A DNA stretch of 64,000 bases from Pseudomonas furukawaii (lineage in GTDB: Bacteria > Pseudomonadota > Gammaproteobacteria > Pseudomonadales > Pseudomonadaceae), in assembly GCF_002355475.1 (NCBI RefSeq), contig NZ_AP014862.1, positions 4,526,001 to 4,590,000 on the forward strand, in the 5' to 3' direction. The position numbers were made by a program, and so were the translations under genes. Positions 8,272 through 16,499 of the stretch are shown here, in pieces. The first letter of the stretch is position 1; each line of letters begins with the position of its first letter. Under the pieces are notes generated by a model that was not told the origin of the DNA, searched no databases, and saw only the letters and a list, made by a program, of their open reading frames with translations.

Positions 8272-8380
8272 ACCGGCCTTCCCGCACCCTTCGGGGTGCT
8301 TGTTCTATCGATCGTTACGGTCCGCTGCTTGCACGCGCGGCATTCTTTCGGGTGCCCCGGGCGACCGCCGGGGCGGGTGT

Positions 8381-9121
8381 TCAACGCATGAAGAGCCCGC
8401 CATTCACATCCCAGGTCGCCCCGGTGGTGAAGTAGGCTTCCGGGCGCGCCAGCTGCACGACGAGGTCGCCGAGGAAGTCGGCATCGCCCAGGCGCCTGAC
8501 CGGGATGTTGGCCAGCAGCCCGTCCATGCGCTCGGCCGGCACCGCCGCCCGCACCGCCGGGGACTCGATGGGCCCCGGGGCGATGGCGTTGACGGTGACG
8601 CCGCTGGCGGCCAGTTCCTTGGCGAAGATCTTGGTCAGGGTGACGATGGCCCCCTTCGACGCGGCGTAGTGCGCGCCGGTGGCGGTGCCGCCGTTCTGCC
8701 CGGCCAGGGAGGCCATGTTGATGATCCGCCCGTAGCCCGCCGCCGCCATGTGGGCGCCGAACACCTGGCAGCCGATGAAGATGCTGCGGGTGTTGAGGCT
8801 CATGACCTGGTCGAATTCCTCGGGGCTGATCTGCATCACCGGGGTGGTGCGGGTCATGGCTGCGCTGTTGACCACCGCGTGCAGGGCGCCGAAGCGATCC
8901 AGCACGGCGGCCAGCGCCGCTTCGAAGTCGGGCTTGCTGCCCACGTCGAGTCGCAGCGCCAGGCTGCGCTCGCCGCTGGGGTCGAGCCGGTCGGCCGCGG
9001 CCTGGGCACGCTCCAGCGACAGGTCGGTGATCACCACCGAATGGCCGGCGGCGAACAGGCGGCTGGCGATGGCGAGGCCGAGGCCCTGGGCCGCGCCGGT
9101 GACCAGTGCGATCTGGCTCAT
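8381..9121 (-). CDS. iacE: Short-chain dehydrogenase/reductase of the iac operon
   Basis: Classical SDR of 246 residues. It has the N-terminal nucleotide motif TGAAQGLGLAIA, the NSA motif (VVNSAAM), catalytic Ser in NMASLAG and YAASKG with the Tyr-x3-Lys pair, then NAIAPGPIES. It probably oxidises or reduces a hydroxylated indole-acetate intermediate; the exact substrate of IacE-type proteins is not settled. It follows iacD by 10 bp, so the two are translationally close. Confidence 0.85.
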   Translation of the reverse strand: MSQIALVTGAAQGLGLAIASRLFAAGHSVVITDLSLERAQAAADRLDPSGERSLALRLDVGSKPDFEAALAAVLDRFGALHAVVNSAAMTRTTPVMQISPEEFDQVMSLNTRSIFIGCQVFGAHMAAAGYGRIINMASLAGQNGGTATGAHYAASKGAIVTLTKIFAKELAASGVTVNAIAPGPIESPAVRAAVPAERMDGLLANIPVRRLGDADFLGDLVVQLARPEAYFTTGATWDVNGGLFMR

Positions 9122-9131
9122 TACCGGCTCC

Positions 9132-9608
9132 TTACAAGATGTAGCCGATACCCGTCAGGGTCTCGGTCGAGTTGATCAGCTGGATCAGCTTGCGCTGGAT
9201 CTTGAAGCCATTGCCGTCGCGCTTGAGCTGGAAGGTGATGTCGGCGGTGTAGTGCTTCAGGGTTTCCTTGCGGAACTCCCGCAGGTTCTGCGCGCAGCGC
9301 ACGGTCACCACGCCGTCCTCCTCGCCCAGCACCCGGAAGCGCGACAGGGCGCGCACGGTGCGGGCACGGGGGCTGGTGGAGATGGACTCGCCGCCGATCA
9401 GGCGCTGCACCCGCAGCTGGCGCATGTGATGGTCGTCGTAGGCGTAGTTCAGGGTGTTCTCGAAATCGGTCTCGTTGGGGTCGATGGGGATGATGTAGGT
9501 CCCCTTGTCGGTCCAGAGGTCCAGCCAGGCGTCGAACTCGCCGTGGTCGAGCATGTCCGCTTCCTGCCAGATGAAGGCGCTGACGTGGTTGAGCAATTCA
9601 AGGTTCAT
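9132..9608 (-). CDS. iacD: Ring-hydroxylating dioxygenase, small (beta) subunit
   Basis: A 158-residue protein of the NTF2-like aromatic-dioxygenase beta family. It starts MNLELLNHVSAFIWQEADMLDHGEFDAWLDLW, the usual opening, and ends with the beta-sheet segment FKIQRKLIQLIN. It is structural rather than redox-active and pairs with the alpha subunit encoded just upstream. The 126 bp between them hold a REP pair, which may alter the stoichiometry or stability of the transcript. Confidence 0.9.
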   Translation of the reverse strand: MNLELLNHVSAFIWQEADMLDHGEFDAWLDLWTDKGTYIIPIDPNETDFENTLNYAYDDHHMRQLRVQRLIGGESISTSPRARTVRALSRFRVLGEEDGVVTVRCAQNLREFRKETLKHYTADITFQLKRDGNGFKIQRKLIQLINSTETLTGIGYIL

Positions 9609-9635
9609 CGTGCTTCTCTCAGAAAGTGCGCTTCC

Positions 9636-9693
9636 GTAGGAGCGAGCTTGCTCGCGAAAGGGCGGCGAGCAGGGTTCGCGAGCTCGCTCCTAC
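9636..9693. repeat. Inverted pair of REP elements between iacC and iacD
   Basis: GTAGGAGCGAGCTTGCTCGC facing its reverse complement GCGAGCTCGCTCCTAC, about 58 bp in all. This is the typical Pseudomonas extragenic palindrome. Its place inside an operon suggests effects on mRNA decay or partial termination. Confidence 0.85.
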
Positions 9694-9734
9694 AGGCATG
9701 TGCCATCGGGTTTCGGGCTGAATGTCGATCCGCT

Positions 9735-11009
9735 CTAGGCCGACATCATCTTTTTCCACTGCTGGTAGGCCGCGCGCATGCCGGTCTCGGCGCTCACGTC
9801 GCTGACCCGCCCGTCCTCGCTGGGCGTCTCGCCCGGCAGGCCGCGGTTGAGCATGATCCAGAGGTCGGTGCCCGCCTGGGCGCCCTTCTGCACCCGCTCC
9901 CAGGCCTCGGAATCGTCCGGGGTGCCGAAGCCCATGGGGCCCTGGAAGTGCTCGTGCAGGCGCAGGCGGTAGCGGTTGGCCACGGCCGGGCCGCCGTCCA
10001 TGGTGATCACCGCGTGGTGGATCTCGGTCTCGTTCACCGAGATCGGTTGCAGCACCCGGAAGAAGGCCATGGAGCAGGCCACGTTGGGGAACAGGTTGAG
10101 GTTGAAACCCGAGCCGCCGACGGCACGGACGATGCGGCGCACCTGCTGCTCCTCGATGCCCTCGGCGCGCAGCTCCTCGGCCAGCGCCTCGAAACGCTCG
10201 GGGATCGGCTTGTCGAGGTCGGCCTCGAGGTCGATCAGCTCGGGAATCATCACCATCACGCTGTGGCCGTTGCCCAGGTCCTCTACATAGCCCGGGCCCT
10301 TGACGAAGTCGAAGAGCTCAAGGGTCTGCTCGTCCACCGAGGACAGGAAGGACTTGTGCACCAGCGGGAAGTGGTAGGCGTCGGTGGTGTTTTCCAGCTG
10401 GATCTTCCAGTTGCCGGGGAAGCGGAAGCGGTGCTCGCCGGAAACCTTCACGCCGTAGCCGGCGCCCTGCTTCATGAACAGGTCGATCCACTTCTTCGCC
10501 GGGCCGAGGAAGTCGGCGAGCGGCTCGATGTCGTCCTTGAAGGTGGCGAAGATCATGCCGTTGTACTGCTCCACCCGCAGGCTCACCAGCGGCAGCTCGC
10601 CCTTGTCCAGGCAGTCGGCGTAGCTCTCCGGGTGCGGCACGCCGCGCAGGCTGCCGTCCAGGCCATAGCTCCAGCCGTGGTAGGGGCAGACGAAGCTGTT
10701 GGCCTTGCCCTTCTTGTGCTCGCAGACGGTGGCGCCCCGGTGGCGGCAACGGTTGAGCAGCACGTGCACGTCCTTCTTGCGGTCACGCACCACGATCACC
10801 GGCTGCTTGCCGATGTAGGTGCTCTTGTAGCTGCCGGCCTCGGGAATCTCGCTGGCGTGGGCCACCCAGATCCAGGTGCTGTAGAAGACCTTCTCCAGCT
10901 CCGCGTCGAAGAGACGGGCGTCGGTGTAGAGGGAGGTGTGCACGCGGTCGTGCTGCACCAGGTCGGCCGGCGAGCTGGCCAGGTTCAGGGTTTCGATCAG
11001 GTTGGTCAC
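9735..11009 (-). CDS. iacC: Ring-hydroxylating dioxygenase, large (alpha) subunit
   Basis: Rieske non-haem iron oxygenase of about 424 residues. The Rieske centre is CRHRG (Cys88, His90) with CPYHGW (Cys108, His111), and the mononuclear iron site is NWKIQLENTTDAYHFPLVH (histidines 213 and 218). There is no ATG at the front: two in-frame GTG codons occur at 11015 and 11009. The second is chosen because AGGAG lies 5 nt before it, while it would touch the first. In the iac pathway IacC with IacD, IacE and IacF is thought to open the oxidised indole ring towards catechol. Confidence 0.9.
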   Translation of the reverse strand: MTNLIETLNLASSPADLVQHDRVHTSLYTDARLFDAELEKVFYSTWIWVAHASEIPEAGSYKSTYIGKQPVIVVRDRKKDVHVLLNRCRHRGATVCEHKKGKANSFVCPYHGWSYGLDGSLRGVPHPESYADCLDKGELPLVSLRVEQYNGMIFATFKDDIEPLADFLGPAKKWIDLFMKQGAGYGVKVSGEHRFRFPGNWKIQLENTTDAYHFPLVHKSFLSSVDEQTLELFDFVKGPGYVEDLGNGHSVMVMIPELIDLEADLDKPIPERFEALAEELRAEGIEEQQVRRIVRAVGGSGFNLNLFPNVACSMAFFRVLQPISVNETEIHHAVITMDGGPAVANRYRLRLHEHFQGPMGFGTPDDSEAWERVQKGAQAGTDLWIMLNRGLPGETPSEDGRVSDVSAETGMRAAYQQWKKMMSA

Positions 11010-11066
11010 GGTCACTCCTCGTCAGCGCTGGGCGCTGACTCACAGAAATGGGTTGTTGGCGGCTTC

Positions 11067-11126
11067 GTAGCGAGCTTGCTCGCGAATGGATCTTCGCCAC
11101 GGCTTCGCGAGCAAGCTCGCTCCTAC
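11067..11126. repeat. REP pair between iacI and iacC
   Basis: GTAGCGAGCTTGCTCGCGAA (missing the usual GAG after GTAG) facing TTCGCGAGCAAGCTCGCTCC. It is a second REP pair inside the iac operon, of the same type as 9636-9693. Confidence 0.8.
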
Positions 11127-11155
11127 GCAAGTGGTGCCAGTCGGCTGGTTCATCG

Positions 11156-11662
11156 TCATTTCCCCGGCACGGGCAGGTGCGCGTCGCTGTTCCACGCGTC
11201 CACCGGGCGGCTGAAGAGGTTCTCGGTCTGGAAATGGGCCATGCGCCAGGCGCCCTCTTCCTCGCGGAACTTCACCGTGAGGCGCGCGGCGTTGAGGTGC
11301 GACGCGCCACCGGCGAAGGTGGAGGTCTGCAACATCACCCAGCTGCCGGTGGCCTCCGCGCCGTCCACCCGGATCAGCTCCGAGCAGAGGAAATGCACGT
11401 TCAGGGCGAAGTGCGCCGGCTCGGTCATGTAGGTGGCGAACATGGCGCGGATCGCCTCGCGCCCCCGGTAGCCACCGAAGCTCCTGGCATACTTGGCGCC
11501 CTTGCCTTCCCAGACGGCATCAAGGGTGAAGAGCCCGGCCAGCTCATCCAGGGGCGAGCGGGCGTCCAGGGCGTCGCACAATTCCATGTAGCGGTTCATG
11601 CAGGCGCGCACGGCCTGTTCGCTTTCCAGCTGGCGCAGGCGCTGTTCGAGGGCTTGGCTCAT
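11156..11662 (-). CDS. iacI: SnoaL/NTF2-like protein of auxin degradation
   Basis: A 168-residue SnoaL_4-type cone-fold protein: EQAVRACMNRYMELCDALD, then LAGLFTLDAVWEGKG, YRGREAIRAMF and a C-terminal sheet. Such proteins are often enzymes or accessory proteins in polyketide and aromatic degradation; the reaction of IacI is not firmly known. The gene starts 5 bp after iacB ends. The B-I order followed by C-D-E-F-G matches the layout I recall for Acinetobacter iac clusters. Confidence 0.75.
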   Translation of the reverse strand: MSQALEQRLRQLESEQAVRACMNRYMELCDALDARSPLDELAGLFTLDAVWEGKGAKYARSFGGYRGREAIRAMFATYMTEPAHFALNVHFLCSELIRVDGAEATGSWVMLQTSTFAGGASHLNAARLTVKFREEEGAWRMAHFQTENLFSRPVDAWNSDAHLPVPGK

Positions 11663-11667
11663 GGCGG

Positions 11668-12030
11668 TCACGCGCGCTGGATGATCAATTCGCGGCCGGT
11701 GCGGGCCTCGACCTTGCAATAGCGCCACAGCTTGTAGGGGCCGGTGCCCACGGGCGTGGTGCGGAACAGGTTGCAGGCGGCGTGGACGGTCTCGATGTCC
11801 GGCACGTCGGCCAGCAGGTAGGTGGTCCAGGGGTAGCCGGTGCTGGGTCCGACCATGCTCTGGTCGTCGTCCATGTTGCCGAAGACCTTCACGCCGGGCA
11901 GGTCGTGGATGCCGTTCCACATGGCGCTGAAGGCGGCCCAGACTTCCAGCTGTTCCTCGCGCGGGGCGTCGAAGAAGTTCTGGTTGATTCCCATGCAGAA
12001 CAGCACGCGCAGGGCTTTTTTCTCGCTCAT
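11668..12030 (-). CDS. iacB: Small conserved iac-operon protein
   Basis: About 120 residues starting MSEKKALRVLFCMGIN. It has the look of a dimeric alpha-beta-barrel (EthD/NIPSNAP-like) protein: WNGIHDLPGVKVFGNM, PWTTYLLADVPDIETVHAACN. No catalytic motif is obvious. The role of IacB is unclear. The start at 12030 is chosen over a GTG/ATG extension of three codons. It lies between iacA and iacI with short gaps. Confidence 0.75.
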   Translation of the reverse strand: MSEKKALRVLFCMGINQNFFDAPREEQLEVWAAFSAMWNGIHDLPGVKVFGNMDDDQSMVGPSTGYPWTTYLLADVPDIETVHAACNLFRTTPVGTGPYKLWRYCKVEARTGRELIIQRA

Positions 12031-12057
12031 CACAATCACCGATCAGTCAGTTGGAAG

Positions 12058-13230
12058 TCACAGGTAGCCGGGCAGCGGCTTGTTGCCGAAGAAGATCGCC
12101 CCGGCGTTCTGGTAGGTCATGTCGCCCATGAAGGCGTGCTGGGTGATCACCAGGGTGTCGTTGACGAAGCGCGACAGCGGGCTCTCGCGGTACACGCCGG
12201 TCATGCCGGACAGCATCTGCGCGGTGCGCGCCACCTCGGCCGACACGCGGGTGGCATGGGTGGAGGACAGGCGCAGGAGGTTGGTCTGCTCCACGCTCGC
12301 CGGGTCGCCCGCGACCACGCTGGCCCAGGCGCTTTCCATGGCTTCGTAGAACCAGGCGCGGGCGGCACGCAGCTCGGCCTCGGCCTTGGCCATCTGCATC
12401 TGCGCCAGCGGGCGGTCGGCCAGGGCCGGGGCACCGGTGACGGAAAAGCGGCCGCTGGCCAGGCCCGACAGGTAGTCCAGTGCGGCGCGGGCGACGCCCA
12501 GGCCGACCACCGAGAGCACCTGGGTGGCGAAGGACAGCGAGGGGTAGCGGAACATCGGCTCGTCCAGGTTGGCCGGGCCGCCACGGACGAAGGTCCAGTC
12601 CTCGGGCACCACCACGCCGTCGATCACCACGTCGTGGCTGCCGGTGCCGATCAGGCCCACCACGTCCCAGGTCTCCTCGATCCGCACCTTCTCCCGGGGC
12701 ATCACCGCCAGGCGCGGCAGGCCGACGGTCTCGCCGTTCTTCGGGCTGATGCCGACGCCGATCAGGCTGGCGCCCATGCAGCCGCTGGAAAACTTCCAGC
12801 GGCCGGTGACCTTGAGGCCACCCTCGACGAACTCCGCCGGCTGCGGCGGGAAGATACCGCCGGCGAAAACCACGTCCGGGCCATCGGCGTAGACCTGCTT
12901 CAGGGTCTCCAGGGGCAGCGCCGCCAGGTACACCGGGTTCATGCCGAAGCTGGCCACCCAGCCGGCGGAGCCGTCGGCGGCGGAGATGTCCTCCACCATC
13001 TGGCAGAACTCCATGGGGGTGCGCTGGTCGCCGCCGAAGCGGGTGGGCACCAGGGCGCGATAGACACCGAGCGCCTTGAAGCGCTCGATCACGTCCTGGG
13101 AGATGAACTTCTGCCGGTCGAATTCTTCTTGCCGGGCACGCTCGCGGATATCGGCGAGCAGCGCCTGGAATCCTTCGTTCGCGGTGATCGGGGCGGGGCG
13201 CTGGTAATCCAGCTCACTGAGCGAAGACAT
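12058..13230 (-). CDS. iacA: Acyl-CoA-dehydrogenase-like flavin monooxygenase
   Basis: A 390-residue protein of the acyl-CoA dehydrogenase/HsaA-type monooxygenase fold: helical N-terminal domain, central beta domain (VTGRWKFSSGC) and C-terminal helical domain (FVNDTLVITQHAF). IacA carries out the first oxidation of indole-3-acetate, probably to 2-hydroxy-indole-3-acetate, using reduced flavin from IacG. The start at 13230 is preceded by AGAACC and gives the usual N-terminus. It follows iacH by 25 bp. Confidence 0.87.
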   Translation of the reverse strand: MSSLSELDYQRPAPITANEGFQALLADIRERARQEEFDRQKFISQDVIERFKALGVYRALVPTRFGGDQRTPMEFCQMVEDISAADGSAGWVASFGMNPVYLAALPLETLKQVYADGPDVVFAGGIFPPQPAEFVEGGLKVTGRWKFSSGCMGASLIGVGISPKNGETVGLPRLAVMPREKVRIEETWDVVGLIGTGSHDVVIDGVVVPEDWTFVRGGPANLDEPMFRYPSLSFATQVLSVVGLGVARAALDYLSGLASGRFSVTGAPALADRPLAQMQMAKAEAELRAARAWFYEAMESAWASVVAGDPASVEQTNLLRLSSTHATRVSAEVARTAQMLSGMTGVYRESPLSRFVNDTLVITQHAFMGDMTYQNAGAIFFGNKPLPGYL

Positions 13231-13255
13231 GGGGTTCTCCAGGTGGGCAACAGGG

Positions 13256-14374
13256 TTAGTGTTCGAGGCGCCGGACCAGCTCGCGGGCGACGGCCAGCAG
13301 CCGTTCATCCGCGCCCTTGGCGGCGACGAGTTGCAGCCCCACCGGAAGCTTCGAGGCCCCTTCCAGGGGGATGCTCAGTGCCGGGTGGCCGGTCAGGTTG
13401 AAGGGCCGCACGAAGGCGGTCATGCCGATGGCCGCGCGGGTATCAGAGGCGTCCGCCACCCGCGCCGGGTAGTCCGGCATGGTGGGCAGGGCGAGGATCG
13501 GGCAGCGGTCGAGCGCGGCGTCCACCTCGGCGGTGAAGGCGCGGCGCACGGCTTCGGCGTCCGCCAGGGCCTGGTCGCTGGTGAGGCTCGCCGCTTGCAG
13601 TCGGGCCGCGACATCCGCGCCCACCAGGCCGGTCTCCAGCAGGTGGCCGCAGGCGTTCCAGGTTTCCCGGTTGATGATGGCCAGGCCCGCGTCATAGGCG
13701 GCCTGCATGCCGGGCAGCGGCATCCTGTCCAGGGGGAAATCGATCGCCTTCAACGCCGTCTCTATCGCCGCCAGGACTTCCGGGTGGGCGCTCACCGGCA
13801 CCACGCCGATACGCACGCCCTCCACAGGGGGCAGTGCCTTGAAGCCGGGGTCCATGGCGGCCATGGCCTCGATCAGCAGGTCGATGCGGGCGGCGAAGGG
13901 GCCGACGCAATCCAGGCTGCTCTCGGCGGGCATCACCCCGACGCGACTGATGCGGCCGAAGGTTGGCTTGAGGCCGAAGACACCGCAGCAGGCGGCGGGA
14001 ATCCGCACCGAGCCGCCGGTGTCGGTGCCCAGGGAAAAGTCGCAGAGGCCGGCGGCCACGGCGGCGGCCGACCCGCTGGAGGAGCCACCGGGAATGCGGC
14101 CGGGGTAGCGCGGGTTCTCGGCGGTGCCGGTCCAGGCGTTCAGCCCGGTGGTGCCGAAGGCCAGCTCGTGCAGGCTGGTCTTGCCGGTGATGCGGCAGCC
14201 GGCGTCCAGCAGGGCCTGGACCACCTCGGCATGGCGCGGGGCGTCCGGCGCCTCGTCCAGTGCGCGACTGGAAGCGCGGGTGGGGTGGCCGGCGACGTCG
14301 ATGGTGTCCTTCACCATCACGGTACGTCCTTGCCCACCCAGTTCCAGTTTCTCGACCACTGTCGTCATCGGCAT
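13256..14374 (-). CDS. iacH: Amidase-signature hydrolase of the iac operon
   Basis: Amidase-signature enzyme of about 372 residues. It keeps the Ser-cisSer-Lys triad: Lys in MVKDTIDVAG, the glycine/serine-rich IPGGSSSGSAAAVAAG and GTDTGGSVRIPA. In iac clusters an amidase of this type is present but its substrate in the auxin route is not established; it could act on indole-acetamide or a ring-opened intermediate. It is the first gene of the operon. The start could be 14374 or 14368 (MTTVVEKLEL); neither has a strong Shine-Dalgarno. The protein is shorter than many amidases (450-500 residues). Confidence 0.82.
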   Translation of the reverse strand: MPMTTVVEKLELGGQGRTVMVKDTIDVAGHPTRASSRALDEAPDAPRHAEVVQALLDAGCRITGKTSLHELAFGTTGLNAWTGTAENPRYPGRIPGGSSSGSAAAVAAGLCDFSLGTDTGGSVRIPAACCGVFGLKPTFGRISRVGVMPAESSLDCVGPFAARIDLLIEAMAAMDPGFKALPPVEGVRIGVVPVSAHPEVLAAIETALKAIDFPLDRMPLPGMQAAYDAGLAIINRETWNACGHLLETGLVGADVAARLQAASLTSDQALADAEAVRRAFTAEVDAALDRCPILALPTMPDYPARVADASDTRAAIGMTAFVRPFNLTGHPALSIPLEGASKLPVGLQLVAAKGADERLLAVARELVRRLEH

Positions 14375-15121
14375 CACCCACTGGCGTTCTTGTTCGGGGG
14401 CCGCGTCCCGGTCGTGGGCAGCGGCTTGCGTAAATCCAGAATCGGAAGAATTACGTGAAATGTCAATTGAATTATCACTGGAAAACGACTGTGTAGATTC
14501 GGTGCATTTTCCACCTCGTCAGCACCAAATGCGTGCAGTTTGGTAACAGCCAGAAAAGTCGCCAGAAAGCCGATCCTTAAAAATAAATCCATTAAAAACA
14601 GTCAATTACACACGAAATGAGAATTCATCCCATCGCACACTGCAAAAACGAGTGAAATTAACGACCCGAGAAGACGTCCGATAATCGAACAGAAAATCTC
14701 CAGCCAGAACAGAAAAACAGCCCCATAAAACATGGATTTTTTATTCAAAAAACTCGCTTAATCGCACCCAGAAAAAGAGCCGGATTCGTTCAATGAATTC
14801 ACCGCGAGCCCCAGTGCCACAGGGCATGGCGAGCCTGCCAGGCGATGGCGGACCGGGCTACCGAACGGGCGTCGAGCTGGCGTCGAGCGGGTGCCGGGCA
14901 CGGCCATGACGACGACTTCGGCGGGAGGCGCACCACGACAGCGCGTGATGTTCTGGCACGGGAGGTGCAAACCCGTTTGCGCCGGCCGGGTCATCCGCCG
15001 GCAGCGCCCAGAGGCGCCAGAACAACAAGAAGGCGGCAAGCCAACCGCGCTTCGGCTCAACCGGCCGGCGCGCACTGCGGGACCTTGCCTCTCCACTAGC
15101 CTTGCAACCCCGGAGTACGTC
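14375..15121. promoter_or_regulatory. Divergent control region between iacH and the transporter operon
   Basis: These 747 bp separate two divergent operons. The part nearest iacH (about 14420-14760) is markedly AT-rich and should hold the iac promoter; it contains two GTCAATT copies (14460 and 14601 regions). The part nearest the transporter is GC-rich. The only open frames are a 28-codon plus-strand frame at 14459 and a 72-codon minus-strand frame, neither with a ribosome site. An IacR operator is expected here but I cannot identify it with confidence. Confidence 0.6.
14964..14983. promoter_or_regulatory. Candidate operator GCAAAC-CC-GTTTGC
   Basis: A 20-bp near-perfect palindrome (9-bp arms, one mismatch) lies 139 bp before the substrate-binding-protein start. 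The CG-centred form resembles sites of LacI-type regulators. It could instead be a simple stem in the leader. No regulator is assigned. Confidence 0.3.
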
Positions 15122-16273
15122 ATGCACTTCAAACAAGCCGTGTCCACCCTGCTCCTCAGTGCCGCCTGCCTGTCCTTTGCGCAGGCGGATGTGAAGGTCG
15201 GCGTCATTACCTCCTCCACCGGCCCCATTGCCCTGGTCGGGCTGCCCCAGAAGAACTCCATACCGCTGCTGCCTACCCAGGCGGGCGACCAGCCGGTGAC
15301 CTACATCGCCCTGGATGACGGCAGCGACCCCACCGCCACGGTGAAGGCGCTGAAGAAGCTGATCAGCGAGGAGAACGTGGACGCCATCATCGGCCCGAGC
15401 GGCTCGCCCAACGCCATGGGCGTGATCCAGTTCGTCGCCGAGGCGGGCGTACCGCTGCTGGCGCCGGTGGGCACCGCCGCCGTGGTGCTGCCGATGAACG
15501 AGCAGAAGAAATGGGTGTTCAAGACCACCCAGAACGACGACCTGATCGCCAAGGCGCTGGTGGAGGACATGGGCCGTCGCGGGGTGAAGACCCTGGGCTT
15601 CATCGGCACCGCCGACCCCTACGGCGAGAACTGGTCGAAGGTGATGGGCGCCCTGGCCGCCGAGCACGGCATCAAGGTGGTCGCCACCGAGCGCTTCCAG
15701 CGCCAGGACACCTCGGTCACCGGCCAGAGCCTGAAGGTCCTCGCCGCGCGTCCCGACGCGGTGCTGGTGGCCGCCCCCGGCAGCTCCGCCGTGCTGCCCC
15801 AGACCACCCTGTTCGACCAGGGCTACCGGGGCCAGATGTACCAGACCCACGGCGCCGCCCTGCCGGACTTCCTCAAGCTCGGCGGCAAGAAGGTGGAAGG
15901 CACCATCCTCGCCGCCAGCCTGATGCTGGTGCTGGACGAGATCCCCGACAGCCACCCGTCCAAGCCCGTCGCCAGCGCGTACGTGAGCGCCTACGAGAAG
16001 CTCAACGGCAGCAAGCCGGCCACCTTCGGCGCCAATACCTATGACGCCGGCCTGCTGCTGCAGAAGGCCATCCCGGTGGCCGCCGCCAAGGCCCAGCCGG
16101 GCACGCCGGAGTTCCGCGCGGCCCTGCGCGACGCCCTGGAAGCCAGCCATGAAGTCCCCGCGACCCAGGGCGTCTACACCATGACCCCCGAGGACCACAG
16201 CGGGTTCGACGAACGCGGCCGCGAGCTGATCCAGGTGAAGAACGGCGCCTGGACCCTGCTCGGCGGCAACTGA
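15122..16273 (+). CDS. Periplasmic substrate-binding protein, branched-chain (LivJ) type
   Basis: A 383-residue ABC importer receptor with signal peptide MHFKQAVSTLLLSAACLSFAQA. The mature protein starts DVKVGVITSSTGPIALVGLP, the typical Peripla_BP_6 opening, and continues with DDGSDPTATVKALKKLI and IIGPSGSPNAMGV. This family binds amino acids, amides and aromatic acids. The upstream frame stays open for 77 codons, but the signal peptide and GGAG before 15122 fix the start. First gene of an operon divergent from iacH; import of indole-3-acetate is a reasonable inference. Confidence 0.88.
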   Translation: MHFKQAVSTLLLSAACLSFAQADVKVGVITSSTGPIALVGLPQKNSIPLLPTQAGDQPVTYIALDDGSDPTATVKALKKLISEENVDAIIGPSGSPNAMGVIQFVAEAGVPLLAPVGTAAVVLPMNEQKKWVFKTTQNDDLIAKALVEDMGRRGVKTLGFIGTADPYGENWSKVMGALAAEHGIKVVATERFQRQDTSVTGQSLKVLAARPDAVLVAAPGSSAVLPQTTLFDQGYRGQMYQTHGAALPDFLKLGGKKVEGTILAASLMLVLDEIPDSHPSKPVASAYVSAYEKLNGSKPATFGANTYDAGLLLQKAIPVAAAKAQPGTPEFRAALRDALEASHEVPATQGVYTMTPEDHSGFDERGRELIQVKNGAWTLLGGN

Positions 16274-16288
16274 TCGCACGGGTTCCCC

Positions 16289-16374
16289 GTAGGGTGGACG
16301 ACGCTTTCTTCGTCCACCTTCCAGAGCTCCGGTCAGGCACCGATGGTGGATGGGAAAAGCGCCATCCACCCTAC
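16289..16374. repeat. Dispersed inverted repeat GTAGGGTGGA...TCCACCCTAC
   Basis: GTAGGGTGGACGACGC with a facing GCGCCATCCACCCTAC. A related element is at 40644-40727. It lies between the binding-protein gene and the first permease gene and may adjust the ratio of receptor to membrane components. Confidence 0.7.
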
Positions 16375-16423
16375 GCCCGCCACCCAGCGAAGCCCGAGCC
16401 GATACCCGCGCGGACACACCCCG

Positions 16424-16452
16424 CAGGGTGGACATCGCGCTTCATGTCCACC
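16424..16452. repeat. Partial second copy of the same repeat
   Basis: AGGGTGGACATCGCGC followed by ATGTCCACC; the arms GGTGGACAT/ATGTCCACC form a hairpin. It lies about 50 bp before the permease ATG. Confidence 0.55.
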
Positions 16453-16499
16453 GGGCTCCGAAGCCACAGCCTCATCCATTGCGATAAAGAGTTCCCACC

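Noticed and set aside
8748-11432. 894-codon plus-strand frame
   Set aside because: It runs opposite iacE, iacD and iacC, all with clear motifs; GC-rich third positions keep antisense frames open.
14374-14592. 72-codon minus-strand frame with a signal-peptide-like start (MDLFLRIGFLATFLA)
   Set aside because: No ribosome site, lies in the AT-rich iac promoter region, and no coding-like codon bias.
14891-15121. 77-codon N-terminal extension of the substrate-binding protein
   Set aside because: The normal signal peptide begins at 15122 with GGAG upstream; the extension is Arg/Pro-rich and would block export.
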